64,000 bases of DNA, from positions 310,001-374,000 of the forward strand of contig JADJFX010000035.1 of assembly GCA_016708345.1 (NCBI GenBank), given 5' to 3'. The notes under the pieces are model-generated. The model did no database searches and was not told the origin of the DNA. It saw only the letters and a list, made by a program, of their open reading frames with translations. This DNA comes from Candidatus Rhodoferax bjergmarkensis. GTDB lineage: Bacteria; Pseudomonadota; Gammaproteobacteria; Burkholderiales; Burkholderiaceae_C. Made by a program: the position numbers and the translations under genes. How positions within the stretch are numbered: the first letter of the stretch is position 1; every line of letters begins with the position of its first letter. This document shows, piece by piece, positions 28,065-36,779 of this stretch.

Positions 28065-29223
28065 AACCCCGACTCTCCAAAGCAAGCTCCCCTTGGTGGG
28101 CACAACCATCTTCAGCGTCATGTCTGCGCTGGCTTCACAGCACAACGCCGTCAATCTCGGGCAAGGTTTTCCGGATTTCGACTGCGACCCGTCCTTGGTC
28201 GATGCTGTCACACTGGCCATGAAGCAAGGCCTCAATCAGTACCCGCCAATGCCAGGCGTGGCGGTATTGCGCGACACCATCGCTTCAAAAATAATAGCGC
28301 TTCACGCCCGTCAATACTGCGCAACAAGCGAAATAACCATCACAGCCGGCGCAACCCAGGCCATTTTTACAGCCTTGCTGGCGGTTGTGCATCCGGGCGA
28401 CGAGGTGATTGTGCTGGAGCCGTGCTACGACAGTTACGTGCCCAACATTGAGCTCGCTGGCGGTGTGGCGGTGCGCGTGCCGCTGGGCGCAAGCGACTCG
28501 CCCGGGAGTTTTCACCCAGATTTTGACAAAATCGCCGCCGCCATCACCCCCAAAACCCGGGCCATCATCGTCAACTCCCCGCACAACCCCAGTGGCACGG
28601 TGTGGACGCAGACAGACATGCTCCGCTTGCAAGACCTTCTGGCTCCGACCAACGTCTTGCTGATCAGCGACGAGGTCTATGAGCACATGGTTTTTGATGG
28701 CCAGCAGCACCACAGCGCGGCCCGTTTTCCGGGCTTGGCAGCGCGCGCGTTCATTGTGTCGAGCTTTGGCAAAACCTGCCATGTGACGGGCTGGAAAGTG
28801 GGCTATGTGGCGGCCCCTGCCCCCTTCAGCGCCGAGTTTCGCAAGGTTCACCAGTTCAATGTTTTCACGGTCAACACGCCGATGCAATACGCCCTGGCTT
28901 CGTACATGGCAAACCCGCAGCCCTACCTTGATCTGCCTGCCTTTTACCAGCGCAAGCGGGACTTGTTCCGCGCAGGACTGAGCCGTACCAAATTCACACT
29001 GCTGCCCTGCGAGGGAACGTATTTTCAGTGCGTGGACATCAGCCAAGTCAGCGACTTGGGTGAAGCTGATTTTTGCCAATGGCTGACCCGCGAAATCGGG
29101 GTGGCAGCCATTCCACTGTCAGCGTTTTATGGCAGCGGATTTGACCAGCGCGTGGTGCGGTTTTGCTTTGCCAAAAAGGACGAGACCCTCCATGCAGCGC
29201 TGCAGCGTTTGCAAACGCTCTAG
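28054..29223 (+). CDS. PLP-dependent aminotransferase (methionine/aromatic type, class I)
   Basis: 389-aa fold-type I aminotransferase resembling YbdL methionine aminotransferase and kynurenine aminotransferases: FPDFDCDPSL, NQYPPMPG, VNSPHNPSG, ISDEVYEHMVFDG and SSFGKTCHVTGWKVGY with the PLP lysine. The start is probably TTG 28054, since GGAGGAG lies at 28038-28044 and the next in-frame ATG would cut conserved sequence; this overlaps the cysB stop by 11 bases. A degenerate family A repeat encodes residues SKIIALHARQYCATSE. Coupling to cysB suggests sulfur amino acid metabolism. Confidence 0.85.
   Translation: MTCKTPTLQSKLPLVGTTIFSVMSALASQHNAVNLGQGFPDFDCDPSLVDAVTLAMKQGLNQYPPMPGVAVLRDTIASKIIALHARQYCATSEITITAGATQAIFTALLAVVHPGDEVIVLEPCYDSYVPNIELAGGVAVRVPLGASDSPGSFHPDFDKIAAAITPKTRAIIVNSPHNPSGTVWTQTDMLRLQDLLAPTNVLLISDEVYEHMVFDGQQHHSAARFPGLAARAFIVSSFGKTCHVTGWKVGYVAAPAPFSAEFRKVHQFNVFTVNTPMQYALASYMANPQPYLDLPAFYQRKRDLFRAGLSRTKFTLLPCEGTYFQCVDISQVSDLGEADFCQWLTREIGVAAIPLSAFYGSGFDQRVVRFCFAKKDETLHAALQRLQTL
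28285..28335. repeat. Family A repeat, copy 5 (degenerate), inside the aminotransferase gene
   Basis: Contains AAATAATAGCGCTTCACGC, then TCAATACTGCGCAA, matching the ATAGC-GC-TTC(G)CGC-...-TGCGCAA order of the family, and is read in frame. Divergence makes this copy uncertain. Confidence 0.45.
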
Positions 29224-29238
29224 TCAATGCACTGCTGA

Positions 29239-29721
29239 TCACAGGCTGTCGCGTATCAGCTCATATTCGGTTTGCATTTGCACCTCTGCTGCGGCGGCCA
29301 CAAACGCCGCCAGCTTCTTGCCAATCAGTGGAATGCTGCTCTCGAAGGTCATGACGATCTCGTTCACACAACTTTCAGAATCCCCGTGAAGCGTCAGCTT
29401 GCCGGTAATGCTGACAGGAACGCCCTTGAGTTGAATTTTGAGCTCGCCTTGGTAACCCTTGGCAGCTGAACCCGTCCAATGCTCTTCCTGCGTGATCGAG
29501 TTCCACTCACCGACAAACTTCTTTAGAAAAGCCGGCGCGTCGATCGGCTCTTCGCGGTGAATCAGCATGTCCATCGAGGTTTTGGTCAGCTTGAGAGTAT
29601 CGATTTCAATGTTGCGAGCACCCAAGGCGGTAAACCGGCGCACGGTGCCCTCCTTGTCACCAAAACATTTGAATACGGTCTCGGCCGACCTGGGGTAGGC
29701 GTGCTTGGCAATAACTTCCAT
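29239..29721 (-). CDS. DUF2505 family protein
   Basis: 160-aa soluble protein with the START/SRPBCC-like layout of DUF2505: an N-terminal segment HAYPRSAETVFKCFGDKEG, a central EEHWTGSAAKGYQGELKIQL and a long C-terminal helix (IPLIGKKLAAFVAAAAEVQM). The family may bind hydrophobic ligands; the function is unknown. It lies 30 bases downstream of the wax ester synthase gene in the same direction, hinting at a lipid-related role. Confidence 0.75.
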   Translation of the reverse strand: MEVIAKHAYPRSAETVFKCFGDKEGTVRRFTALGARNIEIDTLKLTKTSMDMLIHREEPIDAPAFLKKFVGEWNSITQEEHWTGSAAKGYQGELKIQLKGVPVSITGKLTLHGDSESCVNEIVMTFESSIPLIGKKLAAFVAAAAEVQMQTEYELIRDSL

Positions 29722-29751
29722 GCTTTTTTCCTTTAAAAATGATTTTTATGT

Positions 29752-31344
29752 TCAGGCCGCAACTGGCACGGCAACCTTGGTTTCAGCCGCTTTGCGGGCA
29801 ATTTTGGCTTTGGCAGGACGCTTTGCTTCGTTTTCTGCATCGACCTTGGTTTCAAGCTTCGCTTCAATCACGACCTTTGACGTGCGCGCAGCAGTGGGTT
29901 TGGCCTTGGGCTTGGCTGGCGCCTTGGCTTTGGCTTTTGCTTTGATTTTTGCCGAATCAGACTCTGCTGGGCGGGTTGTATTTTTGCTGGCCGCCAACTC
30001 CTTCAACTCCTCAAAGGCCTCACCCACATACTTGCCCAGCAAATTGATGTCTGGCATGGCATTGCGACAACCCAAAATGCCAAAGTCAAGACGGCCACCT
30101 TGGCTGCACAGGGTAATGTTCAGCGCCTGGCCATCCATCAATATCGACATGGGGTAGGAGCCAACCACCTTGGCCCCCATCAAATAAAGCGTTTCACGCG
30201 GCCCAGGCACGTTGGACAGCACCAGATTGGCCGGCGGTGTGACGAAAGCCGACAAATGAAAATGGTTGATCAAAGCTGCTGTGCTTTGGGCGACCACCGC
30301 GAGGGTTTGCACCGCATGGCGCGTGAGGGCACTCATATTGCGCTTGGCCGCCGCAGCCGAGCGACCAATGGCCGCCATGCGCTCCAGCGGGTCATCCACA
30401 TCAGTACACAAGTTGACCGCAATATAGGTAATCTGGTTGCCCTTTTTGTTGGCCCCCTCCAGTTGAATCGACACCGGCACCGTGGCCGTCAGCGGCAAGT
30501 CCGGGGTCATGTTTTTCTCAGCCAGATAGCGCCGCAGCGCTGACGCGCAAATGGCCAGAAACATGTCATTGACCGTGTGCCCGAGCGTGCTGCCAATTTC
30601 TTTGGCCTCGGCCAGCGGCAGCGAATGAACGGCAAACCGGCGTGAAGCCGTGATGTGGCCATTAAAAACCGTCTTGGATGTTTTGAACGCAATGGCGGCT
30701 TCGGTCTTGCCCGGCAAAGCCAGGGCTTTGAGCACCTGCGGCATGGAGCGCAGCGGCCCCCACACGCTTTTGGCCGTCTTGATAGCGCCATCGGTCATCG
30801 ACCGTTTGAGACGGGCGCGTTTTTCAATCTCTTCCACCGACCAGAGCGCCCGCATATTTTGGTCATCCGGCGTGCGCGACAGGCTGTGGTCCATCAGGCG
30901 CATGCCACCCACACCGTCCACCAGCGCATGGTGAATTTTGATGTAAATGCCGAATCTGTTGCCTTCCAGGCCTTCAATCAGGTACATCTCCCACAGTGGG
31001 CGCGTGCGGTCCAGCAGGCGGCCATGCAGCCGAGACACCAGTTTCATCAATTCGTCCATTCGCCCCGGCTTGGGCAATGCCGAATGCCGCAGATGAAAGT
31101 CGATGTCAAAATTGTTGTCCGCAATCCAGGTCGGGAAAGCCAGTGGCAAACCCTTGGGGCTGAGTTTGAGATTGAAAGGCTCGCCAACCGCAATCACCTC
31201 CAGCCTGGCCTTGAGGTCTGCCACAAACGAGCCCTTGTAACCCGCTGGAATTTCAAAAATCTGCAGCCCTCCCACGTGGGACGGTGCTTCAGGGGTTTCC
31301 ATCTGCAAAAACGCAATGTCCAAGGGACTCAAACGACGTGCCAT
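29752..31344 (-). CDS. Wax ester synthase/diacylglycerol acyltransferase with Lys/Ala-rich tail
   Basis: 530-aa WS/DGAT enzyme that esterifies fatty alcohols or diacylglycerol with acyl-CoA to make storage lipid. Features: N-terminal MARRLSPLDIAFLQMETP, the active-site HHALVDG at residues 138-144, and the C-terminal NVPGPRETLYLMGA and SYPMSILMDGQALNITLCSQ (part) segments. After about residue 450 comes an unusual tail rich in Lys, Ala and Pro (IKAKAKAKAPAKPKAKPTAA), like histone H1 or the phasin PhaF. It starts opposite ridA across a 261-base gap that holds a family A repeat. Confidence 0.92.
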   Translation of the reverse strand: MARRLSPLDIAFLQMETPEAPSHVGGLQIFEIPAGYKGSFVADLKARLEVIAVGEPFNLKLSPKGLPLAFPTWIADNNFDIDFHLRHSALPKPGRMDELMKLVSRLHGRLLDRTRPLWEMYLIEGLEGNRFGIYIKIHHALVDGVGGMRLMDHSLSRTPDDQNMRALWSVEEIEKRARLKRSMTDGAIKTAKSVWGPLRSMPQVLKALALPGKTEAAIAFKTSKTVFNGHITASRRFAVHSLPLAEAKEIGSTLGHTVNDMFLAICASALRRYLAEKNMTPDLPLTATVPVSIQLEGANKKGNQITYIAVNLCTDVDDPLERMAAIGRSAAAAKRNMSALTRHAVQTLAVVAQSTAALINHFHLSAFVTPPANLVLSNVPGPRETLYLMGAKVVGSYPMSILMDGQALNITLCSQGGRLDFGILGCRNAMPDINLLGKYVGEAFEELKELAASKNTTRPAESDSAKIKAKAKAKAPAKPKAKPTAARTSKVVIEAKLETKVDAENEAKRPAKAKIARKAAETKVAVPVAA

Positions 31345-31521
31345 GACTCAGCCTTACTTTATGAATTAACGTTGTCCATGCCGGGATTGGCATTCCAAAA
31401 GGGTTTGATCGCAAAAATACGGGAAAACCCTAGGGCGGCGATTTTACATAAAGGGGGCTCAGGCGTCGACTATATTCACCCCACCCTGTGCCAGAAGCAG
31501 AACAGGTTGATGATTCATTTT

Positions 31522-31580
31522 GCTATTATTTACATAGCGCGTTGCGCAAGCAATACCTGCGCAAATGGCCAATTTAATAC
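31522..31580. repeat. Family A repeat, copy 6, intergenic
   Basis: GCTATTATTTACATAGCGC, then GTTGCGCAAGCAATACC, TGCGCAAATGGCCAATTTA. It lies 26 bases before the ridA start, so its 3' part may overlap the ridA promoter or leader. Confidence 0.8.
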
Positions 31581-31605
31581 ATAAAACCAAACCAAAGGAC
31601 ACCCC

Positions 31606-32061
31606 ATGAGCATTTACACCAAACTCACCGAACTCGGCATCACCCTGCCCCCCGTAGCCATTCCGGCTGCGGCTTATGTGCCTTTTGTTCAAACCGGCAA
31701 CCTGGTTTTTTTAAGTGGTCACATCGCCAAGCAAGACGGCAAGCCATGGGTTGGGCAGCTTGGTAAAAACATGAACACCGCACAAGGCCAGGCCGCAGCG
31801 CGCAGCGTCGCCATCGACCTGATGGGCACGCTGCATGCGGCGGTGGGCGACCTTAACCGGGTCAAGCGCATCGTCAAGCTGATGTCGCTGGTCAATTCAA
31901 CAGCCGACTTTACCGAGCAACATCTGGTGACCAATGGTGCCAGCGAATTGATGGGTGAAGTGTTCGGGGCCCCGGGTGCCCATGCACGCAGCGCCTTTGG
32001 CGTAGCCCAGATTCCGCTGGGTGCCTGCGTTGAAATTGAGCTGATAGCCGAGCTGGCCTGA
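31606..32061 (+). CDS. RidA/YjgF family protein
   Basis: 151-aa protein of the RidA superfamily, with LVFLSGHIAKQDGKPW and the C-terminal GAHARSAFGVAQIPLGACVEIE (shown in part: ARSAFGVAQIPLGACVEIE). The conserved Arg that binds the carboxylate in imine deaminases is present (HARSAFG). RidA proteins hydrolyse reactive enamines/imines such as 2-aminoacrylate. The longer length and DLMGTLHAAVGDL segment suggest a non-archetypal subgroup, so the substrate is uncertain. Confidence 0.88.
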   Translation: MSIYTKLTELGITLPPVAIPAAAYVPFVQTGNLVFLSGHIAKQDGKPWVGQLGKNMNTAQGQAAARSVAIDLMGTLHAAVGDLNRVKRIVKLMSLVNSTADFTEQHLVTNGASELMGEVFGAPGAHARSAFGVAQIPLGACVEIELIAELA

Positions 32062-32076
32062 TAAAGCGCCCGATCT

Positions 32077-32550
32077 TCAGAGTGGCCCCAGACACCAGAC
32101 CGACTGGCCTGCAACCCGGCTCAATTGTTCTGCACTGACCCTGTCCGGGGCCAACTCAGCCAGGGGCCGCAGAACAAATGCCCGCTCTGCCATGCGCGGA
32201 TGCGGCACCACCAGGGCGGGGCTGCAAATGCGGGCGTCACCAAACAACAGCAGGTCCAGATCCAGCGTGCGCGGGGCGTTGAGAAAGGGGCGCTCACGCC
32301 CTGCTTGCAACTCAATACGCTGCAAAGCTGCCAGCAGTTGCGGGGCCGTCAAACGGGTTTGGACCTGCACCACGGCGTTCACATAGTCCGGCCCGCTGGA
32401 ATCCACCGGCGAACTGCCGTACAGCGACGAGCGCCGTGTGAGCCTTACCTCATTTAAGGTGTCAATTGAATGGGTGGCGGCCCGCAAAGCAGCACTGGCG
32501 TCCCCCAGGTTGGCTCCGAGCCCGATGCAGGCGGTAACCCAATCCCTCAT
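32077..32550 (-). CDS. folK: 2-amino-4-hydroxy-6-hydroxymethyldihydropteridine pyrophosphokinase
   Basis: Folate pathway kinase of about 157 aa. Features: IGLGANLGD at the N-terminus, YGSSPVDSSGPDYVNAVV, the RERPFLNAPRTLDLDLLLFG signature (in parts: APRTLDLDLLLFG) and HPRMAERAFVLRPLAELAP. Start at ATG 32550; GTG 32553 is also possible. It follows pcnB by 23 bases, the usual pcnB-folK order. Confidence 0.95.
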   Translation of the reverse strand: MRDWVTACIGLGANLGDASAALRAATHSIDTLNEVRLTRRSSLYGSSPVDSSGPDYVNAVVQVQTRLTAPQLLAALQRIELQAGRERPFLNAPRTLDLDLLLFGDARICSPALVVPHPRMAERAFVLRPLAELAPDRVSAEQLSRVAGQSVWCLGPL

Positions 32551-32573
32551 CACACAAAAAGCTGAATACTGGT

Positions 32574-34202
32574 TCAGGAACCTGTGTCGCCACCACCGAC
32601 GCCCGCAGAACCAGCGCCTTTGGCGGCCCCGGTGCGACGCCTGCGCCGGCGCTTGCGCGGCGGGTTGTCAGTTCCATCACCCGGCTGGAAATCGGCCACA
32701 TGGCGCTGTGGCGCACCCGGGGCGGACGCTTCAGCCCCCGTTTCGCCATGGCCATCCGTGTCAGCTCTGGCCCGGGGCACAGCTGGTGCCCTGTGTACCC
32801 GGGGTGCCCGGGGTGCCCGTGCGCGCTGTTGCTGCTCTTCACGCACCTGGTCCACCATGTCCTGGCGCAAGTTGTCATTGGCCAGGCTGAACTCCTGCCA
32901 CCAATCGGCCAGCACATCGTCAATTTCACCGGCTTCCGCGCGCAGGCGCATGAAGTCAAACGCCGCGCGAAAACGGGGCTGCTCCACCAGGCCAAAGGGC
33001 GCACTGCCCACGCGCTTGTCAAAGCGGGGCTGCATCATCCAGATTTCACGCATGTCTGCGGCGAGTTTTCCGCGGCCCGACACATCACCAATGCGGGCGT
33101 TGAACACCTCGTCAATCGCGTCCTGCAAAGCGGGGTGCGAGTGCTGGCGCTGGTTGAGCCTTTGCGCCCAGCCATCACGCACGTCGGCCCACAAGGCGCA
33201 GGCCAGCAAAAAGCTGGGCACCACCGGTTTGCCTTCACCCACACGGCGGTCGGTGTCGCGCAAGGCCCCGTTGACAAACACCTGATCGGCACGCTCCACC
33301 ACCACATCGAGCAGCGGATAAATGCCGCGCGCCATGCCCAGCGCCTTGAGCTGCGCAATGGACGCCAGCGCATGGCCGGTTTGCAGCAGCTTGAGCATTT
33401 CGTCAAACAAGCGGCTTTGCGGTACATCGGCCAGCAACTCCTGCGATTTAACCAGCGGTGCCGCTGTTTTGGCCTCCAGCTGGAAACCCAAGGCACTGAG
33501 CTTGGCCGCAAAACGCACGGCGCGGATGATGCGCACCGGGTCTTCGCGGTAACGCGTGGCGGGGTCGCCAATCATGCGTATCACCCTTGCCTTGGCATCC
33601 TTGATACCGTGGTGGTAATCGACCACGATCTGGGTCTCGGGGTCGTAGTACATGGCGTTGATGGTGAAGTCGCGCCGCACCGCGTCTTCTTCCTGCGGGC
33701 CCCAGACGTTGTCGCGCAGCACGCGGCCGGTCGAGTCCACTGCGTGCTTCATGCCGGCCAGTTCACTCTTGCTGGTTTTCTCGTTACCCGCCACCTGCTC
33801 GGCCGCGGCGTTGTCCATGTAGGCACGAAAGGTGGAGACTTCAATCACCTCATTCTCACGGCCCCGCCCGTACACCACATGCACAATGCGAAAACGCCGC
33901 CCGATGATGAAAGCGCGGCGAAACAGGTTTTTAACCTGCTCGGGGGTGGCATTGGTGGCCACATCAAAATCCTTGGGGCGCAAGCCCACCATCAGGTCGC
34001 GCACAGCGCCACCGACGATATAGGCTTCAAAACCCGCCGTCTTGAGGGTATGCACCACGTTGAGCGCCCGCTCGTCCACCAAGGCGGGGTTGATGCCGTG
34101 TGCGGCCACACCAATCTCTTCGCGTTTGCCAAAGGGGGATTTTTTGCCTTTTGCTGCCACAGGCGATTTGCCCAGCAGTTTGTCGATAAATCGTTTAATC
34201 AT
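32574..34202 (-). CDS. pcnB: Poly(A) polymerase I
   Basis: Adds 3' poly(A) tails that target RNA for decay. 542 aa: nucleotidyltransferase motifs GGAVRDL (64-70) and DFDVATN (78-84), then RRDFTINAMYYD and the RNA-binding region GDPATRYREDPVRIIRAVRF. After about residue 440 the tail is low complexity: Arg/Ala/Pro repeats (RARAPRAPRVHRAP) and a final RKRRRRRRTGAAKG block, probably an RNA-binding extension. Next gene downstream is folK; upstream are a HAD phosphatase and hda. Confidence 0.95.
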   Translation of the reverse strand: MIKRFIDKLLGKSPVAAKGKKSPFGKREEIGVAAHGINPALVDERALNVVHTLKTAGFEAYIVGGAVRDLMVGLRPKDFDVATNATPEQVKNLFRRAFIIGRRFRIVHVVYGRGRENEVIEVSTFRAYMDNAAAEQVAGNEKTSKSELAGMKHAVDSTGRVLRDNVWGPQEEDAVRRDFTINAMYYDPETQIVVDYHHGIKDAKARVIRMIGDPATRYREDPVRIIRAVRFAAKLSALGFQLEAKTAAPLVKSQELLADVPQSRLFDEMLKLLQTGHALASIAQLKALGMARGIYPLLDVVVERADQVFVNGALRDTDRRVGEGKPVVPSFLLACALWADVRDGWAQRLNQRQHSHPALQDAIDEVFNARIGDVSGRGKLAADMREIWMMQPRFDKRVGSAPFGLVEQPRFRAAFDFMRLRAEAGEIDDVLADWWQEFSLANDNLRQDMVDQVREEQQQRARAPRAPRVHRAPAVPRARADTDGHGETGAEASAPGAPQRHVADFQPGDGTDNPPRKRRRRRRTGAAKGAGSAGVGGGDTGS

Positions 34203-34207
34203 TCGCT

Positions 34208-34891
34208 TCAGTAAGTTGAAAACAGGTCAAGTATGCGCCATCCACGCTGCACGGCGATCGCGCGCAAACGCTCATCCGGGTTGGTGGCCACCGGATGGGT
34301 CACTTTTTCGAGCAGCGGCACATCGTTGATGGAATCGGTATAGAAAGTGCTCTCAACATCGGCCCAGCCCAGTTGGCGCGCCGACAGCCACTGCTCAACC
34401 CGCACCACCTTGCCTTCGCGGAACGAGGGCACACCCGAAATTTCGCCGGTAATCCAGCCGGTACCGCCCACTGAAGTGTCACGCTCAAGCTCCACCGCAA
34501 TCAGCTCAGTCACGCCAAAAGCCTCTGCGATGGGACGCGTCACGAATTCATTGGTGGCCGTGACGATCACGACGGTATCGCCCGCCTGCTGGTGCGCCCG
34601 GACCAGCGACAGGGCCTCAGATTTTATGGCTGGTTGGACCACAGCGCTCATGAAACGTGCGTGAGCAGCTACTGAATTAATAGCACCCTGACGCCTCACA
34701 GCATCCGTCGAAAAACGCACAAACTCGCGCACGTCGAGCGTTCCAGCTTTGTATTGCTCATAAAACTCATCGTTGCGGCGCTTGAACGCCTGTGGGTCCG
34801 TCCACCCGATGGTGCCCGTGAAAGCCCCCCAGGCGTAGTCGGAGTCGATGGGCAACAGGGTGTGGTCAAGGTCAAACAGGGTCAGTTTCAT
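34208..34891 (-). CDS. HAD-family phosphatase (SerB-like, subfamily IB)
   Basis: 227-aa cytosolic phosphatase. HAD motif I is LFDLDHTLLPID (Asp7, Asp9); motif II is IVTATNEFVTRPIA; motif III/IV include GEISGVPSFREGKVVRVEQW and FYTDSINDVPLLE. Relatives include SerB and histidinol-phosphate or phosphoserine-type phosphatases, so the substrate is open. Start at ATG 34891; an in-frame TTG at 34912 overlaps the hda stop. Residues GAINSVAAHARF come from a family A repeat at 34650-34695. Confidence 0.85.
   Translation of the reverse strand: MKLTLFDLDHTLLPIDSDYAWGAFTGTIGWTDPQAFKRRNDEFYEQYKAGTLDVREFVRFSTDAVRRQGAINSVAAHARFMSAVVQPAIKSEALSLVRAHQQAGDTVVIVTATNEFVTRPIAEAFGVTELIAVELERDTSVGGTGWITGEISGVPSFREGKVVRVEQWLSARQLGWADVESTFYTDSINDVPLLEKVTHPVATNPDERLRAIAVQRGWRILDLFSTY
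34650..34695. repeat. Family A repeat, copy 7, inside the HAD phosphatase gene
   Basis: On the minus strand GCTATTAATTCAGTAGCTGC then TCACGCACGTTTC. The first 19 bases are nearly the same as copy 11. It is read in frame within the cap region of the phosphatase. Confidence 0.75.
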
Positions 34892-34908
34892 GGCAATTTT
34901 CAATTCAC

Positions 34909-35595
34909 TCAAGTGTTTTCCATCATCGATTTGATCAGGGGAATGGTGATGCCCCGCTTGGTCTGCAAGGCGTAGCCGTCGAGCAGGTTGAGCAATTCGA
35001 TCAGGCTGCCCAGATCGCGGCTGAAGCGGGTCAACATATAGTCCATCACCTCATCCCCCAGAAACACGCCACGCGCATCAGCCGCCTGGCGCAGCACGGC
35101 GCGCCGTTCGGGCTCACTGAGAATCCCCAAGTGGAAAATATGCCCCCAGCCGAGCCGGGTGCGCAGGTCATCGCGCAATTTGAGGTCAGCCGGTGGCAAC
35201 GGGCCAGCCGACAGCACCCAGCAATGAGACGTTTGCGCATTGACGAACCAGTTGAAGGCGGCGTGCTGTTGCACCTCGTTGTAGGCCTGCACATCGTCCA
35301 TCAGAACCGCCGCCCAATGCTCATTGAACTGCGGGGGTGTCAGCACCGTGGCATCAAGCCAGCCTACCGAAGCCCCCCGCTCGCGCAGGGCAACTTGCAC
35401 TGCTTTGAGCAAATGTGTTTTGCCACAACCGGCACTGCCCCACAGGTAAGTTGGCACGGGTGCGCCCATGGCAGCGCTTGTATCTTCAGCACAGCGGGCT
35501 TGCAGATGCTTTTGCGCAGCTTCATTGGGGCCGGTATAAAAACTCTCCAGCGTAGGGCCGGGGTCCAGGCCAATGTCCAGCGCAATCTGTTTCAT
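34909..35595 (-). CDS. hda: DnaA regulatory inactivator Hda-like protein
   Basis: 228-aa AAA+ protein that, with the sliding clamp, promotes DnaA-ATP hydrolysis to limit re-initiation. The N-terminus (MKQIALDIGLDPGPTLESF) contains a clamp-binding-like QIALDIG. P-loop GSAGCGKTHLL lies near residue 55; VLMDDVQAYNE is the Walker B region. Start at ATG 35595, close after the perM stop. Located between perM and a HAD gene, as in other betaproteobacteria. Confidence 0.9.
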   Translation of the reverse strand: MKQIALDIGLDPGPTLESFYTGPNEAAQKHLQARCAEDTSAAMGAPVPTYLWGSAGCGKTHLLKAVQVALRERGASVGWLDATVLTPPQFNEHWAAVLMDDVQAYNEVQQHAAFNWFVNAQTSHCWVLSAGPLPPADLKLRDDLRTRLGWGHIFHLGILSEPERRAVLRQAADARGVFLGDEVMDYMLTRFSRDLGSLIELLNLLDGYALQTKRGITIPLIKSMMENT

Positions 35596-35603
35596 GCGCG
35601 CTG

Positions 35604-36686
35604 TCAATCCAGGTAAAGCCGGCTGGACAGGTAACGCGCTCGCGCACGCCGCATGGCCACCAGCAGCACAGCACTGGCCGGCAAGGCAATCAGCACACCG
35701 ACAAACCCAAACAATTGCCCAAACGCCAGCAAGGCAAAAATGACGGCCAGCGGATGCAGGCCGATGCGTTCGCCCACCAGGCGCGGTGTCAGAAAAAAGC
35801 CCTCAATGATTTGCCCGGAGCCAAACACCACCGCCACCATGATGAGCGCCTGCATAGCCCCGCTGCTGGTGGAAAACTCCAGCAAACCGGCCAGTGTGGC
35901 CAGAATCAGCCCCACGCCAAAACCAACATAAGGGACAAAGGCTGCAAGCCCGGTAAAAACACCAATTGGCAAGGCCAGGTCCAGCCCAAACAGACTCAAA
36001 CCAACGCTGTAGTACACGGACAGCGCCAGCATCACCAGCAACTGACCGCGCAGGTATTGCCCCAGCACAACATCGGCCTCATGGGTAAAACTGTCATACG
36101 CACCGCGCAGACGCGGCGGCACAAACTCAAGCGCCCGGGCCACAAAACGGTTCCAGTCCATCAGCAAATAGAACAAACACACAGGAATCAAGACCGCATT
36201 GCCAATAATGGCAAACGCCACACTGCCACCGAGCTTGACCGAGGTTATGACCGAGCCAAAGGCGTCTTCCACGTTGGCACTGAGGTACTTGACCACAAAC
36301 GCCTTGATGCTCACAACGTTCATGGACAGTTTGATGCCAAACTGGGCCAAAAATGGTTTCACGGATGCATTTATGCTGTCCAGCAGCACCGGCACCTGCT
36401 CGCGAAGCAGCGGCAGCTCCTTGGCCAAAATGGGCACAATCAAAAGCACAATGCCAAGCGCCACCACCATAAACAGCAGTTCAATCACCACCACGGCCAG
36501 CACGCGTGGCACGCGCCCGCGGCCCACGTTGTCGAGCCAATCCACCAAAGGCGTCAGGGCATAGGCCAAAATTGCAGCCACCACAAAGGGGGTCAGCACC
36601 GGCCCCAGTCGCCACAGAATGAAGCCTGCGGCGCTCGCCAGCAGGCTCCAGGCGAAAGCGCTTTTTTGAGTTGAAGTAAATTGCAT
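35604..36686 (-). CDS. AI-2E/PerM family transporter
   Basis: 360-aa inner-membrane protein with about seven to eight spans. Features: PFVVAAILAYALTPLVDWL near the N-terminus, a soluble stretch of amphipathic helices (residues 95-155), and the C-terminal signature LPIGVFTGLAAFVPYVGFGV, then GERIGLHPLAVIFALLAFG. Family members export AI-2 or act as Na+/H+ antiporters; the substrate is unknown. The ATG at 36686 removes a non-homologous leader. Divergent from purM with a 93-base gap. Confidence 0.9.
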   Translation of the reverse strand: MQFTSTQKSAFAWSLLASAAGFILWRLGPVLTPFVVAAILAYALTPLVDWLDNVGRGRVPRVLAVVVIELLFMVVALGIVLLIVPILAKELPLLREQVPVLLDSINASVKPFLAQFGIKLSMNVVSIKAFVVKYLSANVEDAFGSVITSVKLGGSVAFAIIGNAVLIPVCLFYLLMDWNRFVARALEFVPPRLRGAYDSFTHEADVVLGQYLRGQLLVMLALSVYYSVGLSLFGLDLALPIGVFTGLAAFVPYVGFGVGLILATLAGLLEFSTSSGAMQALIMVAVVFGSGQIIEGFFLTPRLVGERIGLHPLAVIFALLAFGQLFGFVGVLIALPASAVLLVAMRRARARYLSSRLYLD

Positions 36687-36779
36687 ACGAAAAGCGCAGG
36701 ACAAACCCTTAAAATCTGGCCAAATTCTATAGGGCTCAGCCAATCAGCCCGCCACGTCGCCCTTTTCAACGCAACTTAA

